Below are positions 42,117-53,772 of a stretch of 58,973 nt of DNA, one piece after another. Location: assembly GCA_024709225.1 (NCBI GenBank), contig JANJXC010000108.1:1-58973 (forward strand). Reading direction: 5' to 3'. The first letter of the stretch is position 1; each line of letters opens with the position of its first letter. The DNA comes from Gammaproteobacteria bacterium. Lineage in GTDB: Bacteria > Pseudomonadota > Gammaproteobacteria > Thiohalomonadales > Thiohalomonadaceae. The translations under genes were made by a program, and so were the position numbers. The notes under the pieces were generated by a model. It was not told the DNA's origin. It ran no database searches and saw nothing but the letters and a program-made list of their open reading frames with translations.

Positions 42117-42740
42117 TTATCTCATTTCTTTTTCGGCTTCGCTGAGGCTGGCCTTGAATGCACCACGACGGAACAGCCGATCCGTGTAGGCAGTGAGCGC
42201 CGTCGCCTGACGCGGCAGCTCAATGCCGAGCAGCGGCAGACGCCACAACAGCGGCAACAGGGCGCAGTCCACCAGGGAAAATTCATCGCTGAGGAAAAAC
42301 GGCCGGGCGGCAAAGGCCGGCAGGGAGGCGATCAGGTTGTCGCGCAGGTCCTTGCGCGCCTTGGTGGCCTGTTTTTCGGTGCCGTGCAACACCACATCGG
42401 CGTGGGCATACAGGTCGCGCTGGATACGGTACAGCATCAGACGATGGCTGGCGCATGACACCGGGTCGACCGGCATCAGAGGCGGATGGGGAAAGCGCTC
42501 GTCCAGATACTCCATGATGATGGTGGCGTCGTACAGGGCGAGGTCGCGATCCACCAGGGTGGGCACCTCGTTATAGGGGTTCAGCTCGATGAGGTCTTCC
42601 ATCCGATCGCCTGGTTTGACATCCACCAGGTCGAACTCGATACCCTTCTCGGCCAACACGATACGCACACGGTGGCTGTACATGTCGCTCGCGCCGGAGA
42701 ACAGCATCATGGCTGCACGTCTATTGGCAATCACCGCCAT
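42117..42740 (-). CDS. sspA: Stringent starvation protein A (SspA)
   Basis: 207 aa GST-fold RNA-polymerase-associated protein. N-terminal thioredoxin-like domain (MMLFSGASDMYSHRVRIVLAEKG) without the usual GST catalytic residue, then GST-C helices. The conserved PHPPLMP loop, implicated in transcription activation, is present as FPHPPLMPVDPV. ATG 42740 has a GGGAGAG ribosome site. A strong terminator ends only 20 bp upstream of the start. Confidence 0.96.
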   Translation of the reverse strand: MAVIANRRAAMMLFSGASDMYSHRVRIVLAEKGIEFDLVDVKPGDRMEDLIELNPYNEVPTLVDRDLALYDATIIMEYLDERFPHPPLMPVDPVSCASHRLMLYRIQRDLYAHADVVLHGTEKQATKARKDLRDNLIASLPAFAARPFFLSDEFSLVDCALLPLLWRLPLLGIELPRQATALTAYTDRLFRRGAFKASLSEAEKEMR

Positions 42741-42760
42741 GTCCGTCTCTCCCGTAGCAC

Positions 42761-42789
42761 AAAAAAAACAGGGGGGCATTGCCCCCCTG
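42761..42789 (-). terminator. Strong terminator between petC and sspA
   Basis: Minus strand: CAGGGGGGC-aat-GCCCCCCTG, a 9-bp perfect stem, then eight T residues (42768-42761). It follows the petABC operon, but lies immediately before sspA, which is read in the same direction. Confidence 0.93.
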
Positions 42790-42822
42790 TCTATATCCGC
42801 CTGTCCCAGCGGAGGCCTGCCT

Positions 42823-42831
42823 ATTCTAGCA
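42823..42831 (-). promoter_or_regulatory. Possible extended -10 promoter for sspA
   Basis: Minus strand TGCTAGAAT (42831-42823) is an extended -10 (TGn + TAGAAT, 5 of 6), with no good -35. Transcription would start near 42816, upstream of the terminator at 42789-42761. If used, the terminator would act as an attenuator in the sspA leader. Confidence 0.4.
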
Positions 42832-42853
42832 CAGCCCTCCAAACAGCCCTGGA

Positions 42854-43582
42854 TTAGTGGATGTCCTTCCAGTATTCCTTCTTCAGCAGGTAAGCCAGCA
42901 CGAAGAGGAAGGCCAGGAAGATCAGCACCTTGATGCCCAGTTCCTGACGCTTGAGCTGCACTGGCTCGCCCATGTAGACCAGGAAGTTGACCAGGTCGCC
43001 CACGGCCGCATCATACTCGGCCGGGGTCATGGTGCCGGCCTTGACCAGCTCATAACCGGAGATGCTGGTGTGACCGTCTTCGCCGGTATGGTAGACCGGC
43101 TTCTGCATACCCTGCAGTTCCCACAGCACGTGCGGCATGCCGACGTCCGGGAACACCGCATTGTTCACACCCATCGGCTTCTTCTCGTCGATGTAGAAGG
43201 TGCGCATGTAGGTATACAGCCAGTCGGCGCCACGGGCGCGGGCGATGACGGACAGATCGGGCGGCGGGTTGCCGAACCACACCTTGGAGTCCTTCGCCGG
43301 CATGGCGATGGTCATGGTGTCGCCGACCTTGTCGGTACCGAACATCATGTTCGCCTTCAGCTGCTCATCGCTGATACCCAGGTCCGCGCCCATGCGGTTG
43401 AAGCGCATGAACTGGGCCGAGTGGCAGCTCAGGCAGTAGTTGACGAACATCTGGGCACCGCGCTGCAGGGAGGCCTGGTCACGCAGGTTGACCGGGGCCT
43501 TGTCCAGGTGCACGCCGGCACCGGCAGCCAAGGCAAAGGCCGGCAGGGCTGCCATTACGAAAGCAATTACCAACTTTTTCAT
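42854..43582 (-). CDS. petC: Cytochrome c1 of the bc1 complex
   Basis: 242 aa. Signal peptide (residues 1-19, cut after ALA), heme-binding CLSCH at Cys50-Cys53-His54, and a C-terminal membrane anchor (~215-235) ending KKEYWKDIH. It carries electrons from the Rieske protein to soluble cytochrome c. ATG 43582 overlaps the petB stop (ATGA). The open frame continues upstream in petB but is out of phase there and rejected. Confidence 0.97.
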   Translation of the reverse strand: MKKLVIAFVMAALPAFALAAGAGVHLDKAPVNLRDQASLQRGAQMFVNYCLSCHSAQFMRFNRMGADLGISDEQLKANMMFGTDKVGDTMTIAMPAKDSKVWFGNPPPDLSVIARARGADWLYTYMRTFYIDEKKPMGVNNAVFPDVGMPHVLWELQGMQKPVYHTGEDGHTSISGYELVKAGTMTPAEYDAAVGDLVNFLVYMGEPVQLKRQELGIKVLIFLAFLFVLAYLLKKEYWKDIH

Positions 43583-44808
43583 TCTGTCACCCTCTCCGGA
43601 ACCGGCTTGGTCTTGTCGATCTTGCTGTACCACGGCATCAGGAAGAAGAACGCGAAGTACAGTGCGGTGAAGATCTGCGCCAACAGCGTCTTGGTCGGCG
43701 TAGAGGCCTGCACACCCAGCCAGCCCAGCACCACGAAGGAGATCACGAAGATGGTGATGGCGATCTTGAAGATCGGCCCCTTGTAGCGAATGGACTTCAC
43801 CGGGCTGCGGTCCAGCCAGGGCAGCACGAACAGCACGGCGATGGCACCGAACATCACCACCACGCCGGGGAACTGCGAACCGAACATGGGCGGAATGGCG
43901 CGCAGCATGGCGTAGAACGGGGTGAAGTACCACACCGGGGCGATGTGCTCAGGCGTCTTCAGCGGGTTGGCCGGTTCGAAGTTGGGTGCCTCGATGAAGA
44001 AGCCGCCCATCTCCGGCGCGAAGAACAGCACCGCCGAGAAGATCATCAGGAAGCCGACCACGCCGACGATGTCCTTCACCGTGTAATACGGGTGGAACGG
44101 GATGCCGTCCAGCGGGATGCCGTTGGCGTCCTTGTTCTTCTTGATCTCGATACCGTCCGGGTTGTTGGAGCCCACCTTGTGCAGCGCCACGATGTGGACG
44201 AACACCAGGGCGGCCAGGATGAAGGGCAACAGGAAGTGGAAGGCAAAGAAACGGTTCAGGGTGACATCGGAGATAACGTAGTCACCACGCACCCACACCG
44301 ACAGCTCCTCGCCGACGAAGGGCACGGCGGCGAACAGGTTGACGATAACCTGGGCGCCCCAGAACGACATCTGGCCCCACGGCAGCAGGTAGCCGAAGAA
44401 GGCGGTAGCCATCATGGCGAGGTAGATGATCACGCCGATGATCCACAGCAGCTCGCGCGGCTTGCGGTAGGAACCGTAGATCAGGCCGCGGAACATGTGC
44501 AGATAGACGACAATGAAGAAGGCCGACGCACCGGTGGAGTGCATGTAGCGGATCAGCCAGCCATAGTCGACGTCGCGCATGATGTACTCGACGGAGGCGA
44601 AGGCCAGGCCGGCATCGGGCTTGTAGCTCATCGCCAGCCAGACACCGGTGAGGATCTGCATCACCAGCACCAGCAGGGCCAGGGAGCCGAAGAAGTACCA
44701 GAAGTTGAAGTTCTTCGGCGCGTAGTACTTGGAAAGATGGGCTTCCCAGGTTTCGGTCGCGGGGAAGCGCTCATCCACCCACGCCATGACTTTTTTCATC
44801 GTGCTCAT
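43579..44808 (-). CDS. petB: Cytochrome b of the bc1 complex
   Basis: 409 aa, eight membrane helices. Heme bL/bH ligands are His90/His104 and His191/His205. The quinol-oxidation motif that is usually PEWY reads PVWY (residues 291-294), so the proton-accepting Glu is Val. This variant is known in some beta- and gammaproteobacteria. ATG 44808 is 2 bp after petA. Cyt b is not split, so this is a bc1- rather than b6f-type complex. Confidence 0.97.
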   Translation of the reverse strand: MSTMKKVMAWVDERFPATETWEAHLSKYYAPKNFNFWYFFGSLALLVLVMQILTGVWLAMSYKPDAGLAFASVEYIMRDVDYGWLIRYMHSTGASAFFIVVYLHMFRGLIYGSYRKPRELLWIIGVIIYLAMMATAFFGYLLPWGQMSFWGAQVIVNLFAAVPFVGEELSVWVRGDYVISDVTLNRFFAFHFLLPFILAALVFVHIVALHKVGSNNPDGIEIKKNKDANGIPLDGIPFHPYYTVKDIVGVVGFLMIFSAVLFFAPEMGGFFIEAPNFEPANPLKTPEHIAPVWYFTPFYAMLRAIPPMFGSQFPGVVVMFGAIAVLFVLPWLDRSPVKSIRYKGPIFKIAITIFVISFVVLGWLGVQASTPTKTLLAQIFTALYFAFFFLMPWYSKIDKTKPVPERVTE

Positions 44809-44810
44809 GG

Positions 44811-45410
44811 TTACGCAGCGCCTCCATCTTCACCAACCAGGATACGGGTGTCGCTCAGATACTTGTACGGCGGCACCACCAGGTTCGACGGTGCCGGTAC
44901 GCCCGAATAGACGCGGCCGGCGAGGTCGAAACGAGAACCGTGGCAGGGACAGAAGAAACCACCCTTCCAGTCCGGACCGCCCAGGTCGGCGGCGCCGATG
45001 TCGGGACGGTAGGTGGGCGAGCAACCCAGATGGGTGCAGATACCCACCAGAACCGAATATTCCGGCTTGATGGAGCGGTGGGCGTTCTTGGCATATTCCG
45101 GCTGCTGGGCGGTGTTGTCGGAAGCGGGATCCAGCAGCTTGTCTTCCACCGTCGGCAGATCGTTCAGATTCTGCTCGGTGCGACGCACGATCCACACCGG
45201 CTTGCCGCGCCATTCCACGGTCATCATCTGGCCGGGTTCCAGTTTACTTACGTCCGCCTCAATCGGCGCGCCAGCAGCCTTGGCTTTCTCGCTGGGCTGC
45301 ATGGACAGGACGAAGGGGGTCAGGGCATACACGGCTCCCACACCGCCGACCACCGAGGTGGCCGCCGTCAGGAACCGGCGCCGACCCTTATCAACGCCTT
45401 CAGTGCTCAT
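44811..45410 (-). CDS. petA: Rieske iron-sulfur subunit of the bc1 complex
   Basis: 199 aa. The N-terminal twin-arginine RRRFLTAATS plus one helix forms an uncleaved TAT signal anchor. 2Fe-2S ligands lie in CTHLGC (Cys125, His127) and CPCHGS (Cys154, His157), with Cys130-Cys156 as the disulfide. ATG 45410 is the start; a TTG precedes it directly. It is first gene of petA-petB-petC. The 234-bp gap upstream must contain the promoter, but I find no convincing hexamers. Confidence 0.97.
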   Translation of the reverse strand: MSTEGVDKGRRRFLTAATSVVGGVGAVYALTPFVLSMQPSEKAKAAGAPIEADVSKLEPGQMMTVEWRGKPVWIVRRTEQNLNDLPTVEDKLLDPASDNTAQQPEYAKNAHRSIKPEYSVLVGICTHLGCSPTYRPDIGAADLGGPDWKGGFFCPCHGSRFDLAGRVYSGVPAPSNLVVPPYKYLSDTRILVGEDGGAA

Positions 45411-45644
45411 CAATACTCTCTCCCGAAGTCAGGCAAAAAAACAAAAACCCGGGACATGGCCTTGTGCTGCTTACGGCCGTCACCGTACCGGGCAAACGCT
45501 AAAAAACCGTCTTGATGCAGTTCGAAATATCTTCTGCGCCTACCCAAATCAGCAAGTCAGAAGATACCTATAGATAATTAGCCGCGTAGTTTCGTACAAA
45601 GACCCGCGCCGGGTCAAGGAAAGAACGCCCCGCAGACCGTGGTT

Positions 45645-46403
45645 TCAGACTGGATTGTCGATATCGATAAATTCATGATCGATAGCAAATTTCCGAGCCA
45701 AATGGTCACCTAAGGACTGCACACCATAGCGCTCGGTGGCGTGATGTCCGGCGGCGAAGTAATCGATGCCCAGCTCACGCGCCACGTGCACCGTCTGTTC
45801 CGACACCTCGCCGCTGATAAAGCCATCCAGCCCCAGCGCTGCGGCCTGCTCGATCCAGCCCTGGGCCGCCCCGCTGCACCAGCCGATGCGCCGCAACGGG
45901 CGCTCCCCGCCGCTCACATGCAGCGGCGCACGGCCCAGACGCTGGCCGATATGGGCGGCCAGTTCGGCCCCGGACATGGGCCGTGGCAAGACCCCGTGCC
46001 GGGCGATGCCGCCGCCCGGCCCCTTGCCGAAACGTCCCTCGGTGACCAGCTCCAGCACCCGGCCGAGTTCGGCGTTATTGCCCAGTTCGGGGTGGCCGTC
46101 CAGCGGCAGGTGGTAGGCCAGCAGGCTGATGTCATGGCGCAGCAGAACCTTCAGCCGGCGCTGCTTCATGCCCACCACCCGCGCCTCCTCGCCGCTCCAG
46201 AACCAGCCATGGTGCACCAGCAGGGCGTCGGCACCGGCCGCCGCCGCCGCCTCGATGAGGGCCAGGCTGGCGGTGACGCCGCTGACGAGACGCCTGACCT
46301 CTGCCCGCCCCTCCACCTGCAGGCCATTGGGGCAGTAGTCCTGATAATCGTCCACCTGCAGCAGATTGTTGCTCCAGGTCACAAGCTCGTTCAGTCGCAC
46401 CAT
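45645..46403 (-). CDS. Nif3-like dinuclear metal-center protein (YbgI family)
   Basis: 252 aa. Metal-ligand motifs in order: LLVHHGWFW (His pair), YHLPLDGHPELGNN, and the C-terminal SGEVSEQTVH...FAAGHHATERYG. The family forms toroidal hexamers with two metals per subunit; it has been linked to GTP cyclohydrolase I-like chemistry, but the function is unsettled. ATG 46403 is chosen over a TTG at 46418. It is divergent from the protease gene, 65 bp between starts. Confidence 0.93.
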   Translation of the reverse strand: MVRLNELVTWSNNLLQVDDYQDYCPNGLQVEGRAEVRRLVSGVTASLALIEAAAAAGADALLVHHGWFWSGEEARVVGMKQRRLKVLLRHDISLLAYHLPLDGHPELGNNAELGRVLELVTEGRFGKGPGGGIARHGVLPRPMSGAELAAHIGQRLGRAPLHVSGGERPLRRIGWCSGAAQGWIEQAAALGLDGFISGEVSEQTVHVARELGIDYFAAGHHATERYGVQSLGDHLARKFAIDHEFIDIDNPV

Positions 46404-46468
46404 GCCGCGCCCCTGCAATTGCTGTAAAATCGCTGACTTGACCCAACGCCTGGCGCGGGAACCCCTGC

Positions 46469-47626
46469 ATGAAGCTCTACCGGCCCATCGTCTTTCTGTT
46501 CCAGTCCATCACCATCGGCCTGGCCATCGCCTTTCTGATCCTGGTGTGGAAACCCGACCTGCTCGACAACGGCAAGAAGGTCGTGGCCTTCATCGAGAGC
46601 AGCCCGGAGGCACGCCCGAGCCCGGCCTCCGGCCCCGTATCCTACGCAGACGCGGTGGAGTTTGCAGCCCCGGCGGTGGTCAACATCTACACCAGCAAGA
46701 CCGTCACCACCCGCAGCCCGCTGTTCGACGACCCGCTGTTCCGCCACTTCTTCGGCGATCGCTTCGGCACCACCCCGCGCAGCCGCCAGGAAACCAGCCT
46801 GGGCTCCGGCGTCATCGTCAGCCAGCAGGGCTACATCCTCACCAACAACCATGTGGTGGCCGAGGCGGAGGAGATTGAAGTGGCCCTGCGCGACGGCCGC
46901 ACCACCCGCGGCAAGGTGGTCGGCACCGATCCGGAGACCGACCTTGCCGTCATCAAGGTGGAACTGGGTGACCTGCCCGCCATCACCCTGGGCGATTCCG
47001 AACGGTTGCGCGTCGGCGACGTGGTGCTGGCCATCGGCAATCCCTTCGGTGTCGGCCAGACCGTGACCCTCGGCATCGTCAGCGCCACCGGCCGCAGCCA
47101 GCTCGGCATCAGCACCTTCGAGAACTTCATCCAGACCGATGCCGCCATCAATCCCGGCAACTCCGGCGGCGCGCTGATCAACGCCGGCGGCGAGCTGGTG
47201 GGCATCAACACCGCCATCTTCTCCCGCAGCGGCGGCTCCCAGGGCATCGGCTTCGCCATCCCGGTGAGCCTGGCGCGCGGCGTGATGGAGCAGATCATCG
47301 AGCAGGGCCGCGTCAGCCGCGGCTGGCTCGGGGTGGAGATCCAGGAGATGACTGCGGCCCTGGCGGAGTCCTTCGGCCTCAGCGAGCAACGCGGCATTAT
47401 CATCGCCGGCGTACTCAAGCGCGGCCCCGCCGACCGCGCCGGCCTGCAGCCGGGCGACATCATTCTGGAGATCAATGGCAACGCCATGCGCGACGTGCGT
47501 GCCGCCCTCACCGTCATCACCCAGACCAGACCGGGCCAGCGCATCCGGGTCAAGGGACTGCGCAACCGCAAGACCTTCGAACTGGAGGCGGAGGTGGCGG
47601 AACGCCCGGTGCAGGGCACCGAGTAG
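46469..47626 (+). CDS. degS: Membrane-anchored HtrA-family serine protease, DegS/AlgW type
   Basis: 385 aa. A single N-terminal membrane helix (residues ~7-26) places the protease in the periplasm. Catalytic triad His128 (NNHVV), Asp158 (ETDLAVIK) and Ser232 (GNSGGAL). Only one PDZ domain follows (~280-375), as in DegS and AlgW rather than DegP. These proteases sense misfolded outer-membrane proteins and cut anti-sigma-E RseA/MucA. A soluble DegQ-like role is less likely because the anchor has no cleavage site. Confidence 0.92.
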   Translation: MKLYRPIVFLFQSITIGLAIAFLILVWKPDLLDNGKKVVAFIESSPEARPSPASGPVSYADAVEFAAPAVVNIYTSKTVTTRSPLFDDPLFRHFFGDRFGTTPRSRQETSLGSGVIVSQQGYILTNNHVVAEAEEIEVALRDGRTTRGKVVGTDPETDLAVIKVELGDLPAITLGDSERLRVGDVVLAIGNPFGVGQTVTLGIVSATGRSQLGISTFENFIQTDAAINPGNSGGALINAGGELVGINTAIFSRSGGSQGIGFAIPVSLARGVMEQIIEQGRVSRGWLGVEIQEMTAALAESFGLSEQRGIIIAGVLKRGPADRAGLQPGDIILEINGNAMRDVRAALTVITQTRPGQRIRVKGLRNRKTFELEAEVAERPVQGTE

Positions 47627-47757
47627 ACATCACTCAGCGTTGCACCTCGCCCACAAGCGGGCGGCGTGCTCTAGCGCCGCCGGCCGCCAGGGGCACCCGG
47701 CCGTGTCTTCGCGCAGGTAATCCCCCGCCCCGCAGACCACAGTCTTTTCTCGGCGCC

Positions 47758-48510
<753 letters not shown>

Positions 48511-48607
48511 CGTGTTGGTTACCGGAGAGGGGTGAAGGTGCTGCGCATCCTAGCAGAGCCGCGATGGCGCCGCTAAGGGGCGGCAGCCGCCCTCCTGGAT
48601 ACCGCGT

Positions 48608-49666
48608 TCAGGCGAGGATTTCGCCCAGCGCCGCCAGCAAGGCGGCGTTCTGCTCCGGGGTGCCGATGGTGATGCGCAGGTGCTGGTCGATGCGCGGCAG
48701 ACGGAAGTGGCGCACGATGATGCCGCGCACGCGCAGCGCCGCCGCCAGCTCCGCGGCATCGCGCTGCGGATGGCTGGCGAAGATGAAATTGGCCGCCGAT
48801 GGCGGCATGCGGAAGCCGAGTTGTTCCAGCTCGCGGCACAAGGCCTCGCGGCTGGCAATTACCGCCTGGCGCGTGCGCTCGAAGTGTTCGCGGTCCTCCA
48901 TCGCCGCCACGCCGCCGACCAGGGCGAGACGGTCCAGCGGATAGGAGTTGAAGCTGTCCTTCACCCGCTCCAGCGCCTGGATCAGCTCGGGATGGCCCAG
49001 CGCAAAGCCGACGCGCAGGCCGGCGAGGGAGCGCGACTTGGACAGGGTCTGCACCACCAGCAGGTTGGGATACCTGTCTACCAGGGCCACGGCGCTGGCG
49101 CCGCCGAAGTCCACATAGGCCTCGTCCACCACCACCACCGACCCGGTGTTGCGTTGCAGCAGCCATTCGATCTCGGCGAGCGGCAGCAGGCGGCCGGTGG
49201 GGGCGTTGGGGTTGGCGAAGATGATGCCGGCGTTGGGACGCAGATAGTCGGCGACGCGCAGCTCGAAGTCGTCGCTCAGCGGCAGCGTCTGATACTCGAT
49301 GCCGTACAGGCCGCAGTACACCGGGTAGAAGCTGTAGGTGATGTCGGGAAACAGCAGCGGCGCCGGATGCTGGAACAGGCCGAGGAACACATGGGCCAGC
49401 ACCTCGTCGGAACCGTTGCCGACAAACACCTGCGCGGCGGTGAGACCATAGTAGTCGGCCACCGCCTGGCGCAGCTGCATGCCGGTGGGATCGGGGTACA
49501 GGCGCAGGCCGTCGTTCACCGCGGCGCTGATCGCCGCCAGCGCACGCGGCGACGGGCCATAGGGATTTTCGTTGGTGTTGAGCTTGACCAGATTCGGCAT
49601 CCTGGGCTGCTCGCCCGGGACGTAGGGCGACAGCCGGTGCACCAGCGGGCTCCAGTAGCGGCTCAT
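48608..49666 (-). CDS. hisC: Histidinol-phosphate aminotransferase
   Basis: 352 aa PLP enzyme (fold type I) of histidine synthesis. [13 protein letters not shown] is the N-terminal HisC signature; the PLP lysine is in [18 protein letters not shown] 49666 is 12 bp after hisD. This gene set (hisC-hisD-hisG with murA) is a common split histidine locus in gammaproteobacteria. Confidence 0.96.
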   Translation of the reverse strand: MSRYWSPLVHRLSPYVPGEQPRMPNLVKLNTNENPYGPSPRALAAISAAVNDGLRLYPDPTGMQLRQAVADYYGLTAAQVFVGNGSDEVLAHVFLGLFQHPAPLLFPDITYSFYPVYCGLYGIEYQTLPLSDDFELRVADYLRPNAGIIFANPNAPTGRLLPLAEIEWLLQRNTGSVVVVDEAYVDFGGASAVALVDRYPNLLVVQTLSKSRSLAGLRVGFALGHPELIQALERVKDSFNSYPLDRLALVGGVAAMEDREHFERTRQAVIASREALCRELEQLGFRMPPSAANFIFASHPQRDAAELAAALRVRGIIVRHFRLPRIDQHLRITIGTPEQNAALLAALGEILA

Positions 49667-49678
49667 GGGCGGCTCCGA

Positions 49679-50977
49679 TTACGACTTGATGCGGAATTCG
49701 GCGGAACGGGCGTGGGCGGTGAGGCCCTCGCCGCGCGCCAGCACCGAGGCCGTCTTGCCCAACTCGGACGCACCATCGGGCGAGCACATGATGAGCGAGG
49801 AGCGCTTCTGGAAGTCGTACACCCCGAGCGGTGAGGAGAAGCGTGCGGTGCGCGAGGTGGGCAGCACATGGTTGGGACCGGCGCAGTAGTCGCCCACCGC
49901 CTCGGCGGTGTGGCGGCCCATGAAGATGGCGCCGGCATGCTTGATCTTTTTGGCCATTACCTGTGGGTCGGCCACCGACAGTTCCAGGTGTTCCGGCGCG
50001 ATGTGGTTGGCGACTTCGACCGCTTCGTCGAGGTCGCGCACCTTGATCAGTGCGCCGCGCGCGTACAGCGAGGTGCGGATGATCTCGGCGCGCTCCATGG
50101 TGGGCAGCAGGCGCGCGATGCTGTCCTGCACCGCATCAAGGAAGGCGGCATCGGGGCAGAGCAGGATGGACTGCGCATCCTCATCGTGCTCGGCCTGGGA
50201 GAACAGGTCCATGGCGATCCAGTCCGGATTGGTCTCCCCGTCGCAGACGATGAGGATCTCGGAAGGACCGGCGATCATGTCGATGCCGACGGAGCCGAAC
50301 ACCATGCCCTTGGCAGTGGCGACATAGATGTTGCCGGGGCCGACGATCTTGTCCACCTGCGGCACGCTCTCGGTGCCGTAGGCCAGTGCGGCCACCGCCT
50401 GGGCACCGCCGATGGCGAACACGCGATCGACACCGGCCACTGCGGCAGCGGCAAACACCAGTTCGTTGATGATGCCGTCCGGCGTCGGCACCACCATGAT
50501 CAGTTCCGCCACCCCGGCCACCTTGGCGGGAATGGCGTTCATCAGCACCGATGAGGGATAGGCCGCCTTGCCGCCCGGCACGTACAGGCCGACGCGATCC
50601 AGCGGCGTCACCTGCTGGCCGAGCAGGGTGCCGTCCGCCTCGGTGTAGCTCCAGGAATCCACCTTCTGGTGTTCGTGATAGGCACGCACGCGGGCGGCGG
50701 ACAGCTCCAGCGCACGGCGCTGCTCGGGACTGATCTTGCCCAGCGCCGCCTCCAGCTGCGCGCGCGGGATCTCCAGCTCGGCCAGGCTGGTGGCCTGCAT
50801 GCGATCGAAGCGGTTGGTGTACTCCAGCACCGCGGCGTCGCCGCGCTGTTTCACCGCCTGCAGGATCTCGCGCACCACGGCGTTGACCTTGTCGTCGGAC
50901 ACGCCTTCCCAGGCCAGCAGCTGCTCCAGCGCCTTCCAGAAATCAGGGGTGGTGGTATCGAGTCGTTTGATGGTCAT
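49679..50977 (-). CDS. hisD: Histidinol dehydrogenase
   Basis: 432 aa zinc/NAD enzyme for the last two steps of histidine synthesis. Signature segments [22 protein letters not shown]-type (seen in part: [12 protein letters not shown]) and [20 protein letters not shown] are present. ATG 50977 sits 7 bp after the heptad repeat element and has no visible ribosome site. A longer frame to 51040 would run through the repeats and is rejected. Confidence 0.97.
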   Translation of the reverse strand: MTIKRLDTTTPDFWKALEQLLAWEGVSDDKVNAVVREILQAVKQRGDAAVLEYTNRFDRMQATSLAELEIPRAQLEAALGKISPEQRRALELSAARVRAYHEHQKVDSWSYTEADGTLLGQQVTPLDRVGLYVPGGKAAYPSSVLMNAIPAKVAGVAELIMVVPTPDGIINELVFAAAAVAGVDRVFAIGGAQAVAALAYGTESVPQVDKIVGPGNIYVATAKGMVFGSVGIDMIAGPSEILIVCDGETNPDWIAMDLFSQAEHDEDAQSILLCPDAAFLDAVQDSIARLLPTMERAEIIRTSLYARGALIKVRDLDEAVEVANHIAPEHLELSVADPQVMAKKIKHAGAIFMGRHTAEAVGDYCAGPNHVLPTSRTARFSSPLGVYDFQKRSSLIMCSPDGASELGKTASVLARGEGLTAHARSAEFRIKS

Positions 50978-50984
50978 TTCAAAT

Positions 50985-51050
50985 AAGTTCCAAGTTGCAA
51001 GTTGCAAGTTACAAGTTTTTAAGAAATTCCCTCTTGTCACTTGTAACTTG

Positions 51051-51063
<13 letters not shown>
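50985..51063. repeat. Heptad repeat element between hisG and hisD
   Basis: On the minus strand it starts CAGTCACAAGTGA, whose TGA is the hisG stop, so the last three hisG codons (Ser-His-Lys) are repeat-derived. It continues with 7-bp units of type CAAGTNA, a ~20-bp AT-rich centre, then four units ACTTGTA, ACTTGCA, ACTTGCA, ACTTGGA and ACTT, ending 7 bp before the hisD ATG. The arms pair over about 28 bp with a mismatch about every seventh base. Confidence 0.88.
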
Positions 51064-53050
<1,987 letters not shown>

Positions 53051-53308
53051 TCAGAAGGAGACCTTCAGCTTGCGCTGGGTTTCCCACTCCTGCGGCGTGT
53101 AGGCCTTGATGGACAGGGCATGGATGGCGCCGCTGGTGATGCGTTCACCCAGGGTGGCGTACACCATCTGCTGTTCCTTGACCATGGACAGGCCGTCGAA
53201 GGCTGCGCTGATGACAGTGGCGTCGAAATGGCTGCCGTCGCCGGTCACGATGGCCTCGCAGCCGGGGATGCCGGCCTCGATAAGCCGCTTGATCTCGCTC
53301 GGTTCCAT
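53051..53308 (-). CDS. ibaG: BolA-family protein IbaG (YrbA)
   Basis: 85 aa. BolA fold with the class motif GDGSHFDATVIS and the C-terminal IHALSIKAYTPQEW. IbaG works with monothiol glutaredoxins in iron-sulfur handling and acid stress. ATG 53308; the frame upstream to 53587 shows no conserved protein and is rejected. It is 51 bp from murA. Confidence 0.95.
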   Translation of the reverse strand: MEPSEIKRLIEAGIPGCEAIVTGDGSHFDATVISAAFDGLSMVKEQQMVYATLGERITSGAIHALSIKAYTPQEWETQRKLKVSF

Positions 53309-53345
53309 GGGGGCTCCGCAGTGTGCGTGAAAAACAAGGGGAGGA

Positions 53346-53374
53346 ATGATACCCCCTGAACCGTGATTTTGTAA
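53346..53374 (-). promoter_or_regulatory. Candidate sigma-70 promoter for ibaG-murA-his
   Basis: Minus strand: TTACAA (53374-53369), a 17-bp spacer, TATCAT (53351-53346; 5 of 6). It lies 38 bp upstream of the ibaG ATG in the 158-bp gap after mlaB, which otherwise holds nothing notable. Confidence 0.5.
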
Positions 53375-53466
53375 GCTGGAGAACGGGACGCCGGCCCCAA
53401 AAACGGCAGCGGCGGCAAGGGCTTTCCACGCGGCGGGGGCGCCGGACGACGCCCGTGCGGACAGCT

Positions 53467-53772
53467 TCAGGCAGCCGTCAGCGGCAGCATGTCGGTCAGG
53501 CCGGAGGCGGCGGCGATGGCCTGCAGCTGGGCCGGCACCGCCTGGAAAGACAGTTCGCATCCGGCGGCCCGCGCCAGACGCAACCACTCGATGAGCAGGG
53601 CCAGACCGGCGCTGTCGGCGCGCCCCACCCCCGCCAGGTCCACCTGCAAACGCCCCGGCCCGGCCGTGAACAGCGGCTGGCTGGCGGCGAGCAGCGCGGT
53701 CACCGTGGCAAAGGTCAGATCGCCCTGCACATGCAGGCGGTCGCCGGCCGACTCGATGCGGGGCGTACTCAC
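53467..53772 (-). CDS. mlaB: STAS-domain protein MlaB
   Basis: 101 aa. STAS fold with VGRADSAGLALLIEWL, the conserved DSxG segment. MlaB binds the MlaF ATPase and stabilises the MlaFEDB lipid transporter. GTG 53772 overlaps the mlaD stop (GTGA). It directly follows mlaD; the mlaC gene usually between them is missing. Confidence 0.93.
   Translation of the reverse strand: MSTPRIESAGDRLHVQGDLTFATVTALLAASQPLFTAGPGRLQVDLAGVGRADSAGLALLIEWLRLARAAGCELSFQAVPAQLQAIAAASGLTDMLPLTAA

Noticed and set aside
45411-45644. Promoter of petABC (TTGTAC, 17 bp, TATCTA)
   Set aside because: Each hexamer matches consensus at only about three positions; not reliable.
47640-47757. Terminator between the protease and TerC genes
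   Set aside because: Short GC stems such as CGCCC/GGGCG occur but none has a T-run, so I cannot support a site.
53309-53587. N-terminal extension of ibaG to 178 aa
   Set aside because: The BolA family is about 85 aa and the extension crosses a candidate promoter and mlaB.
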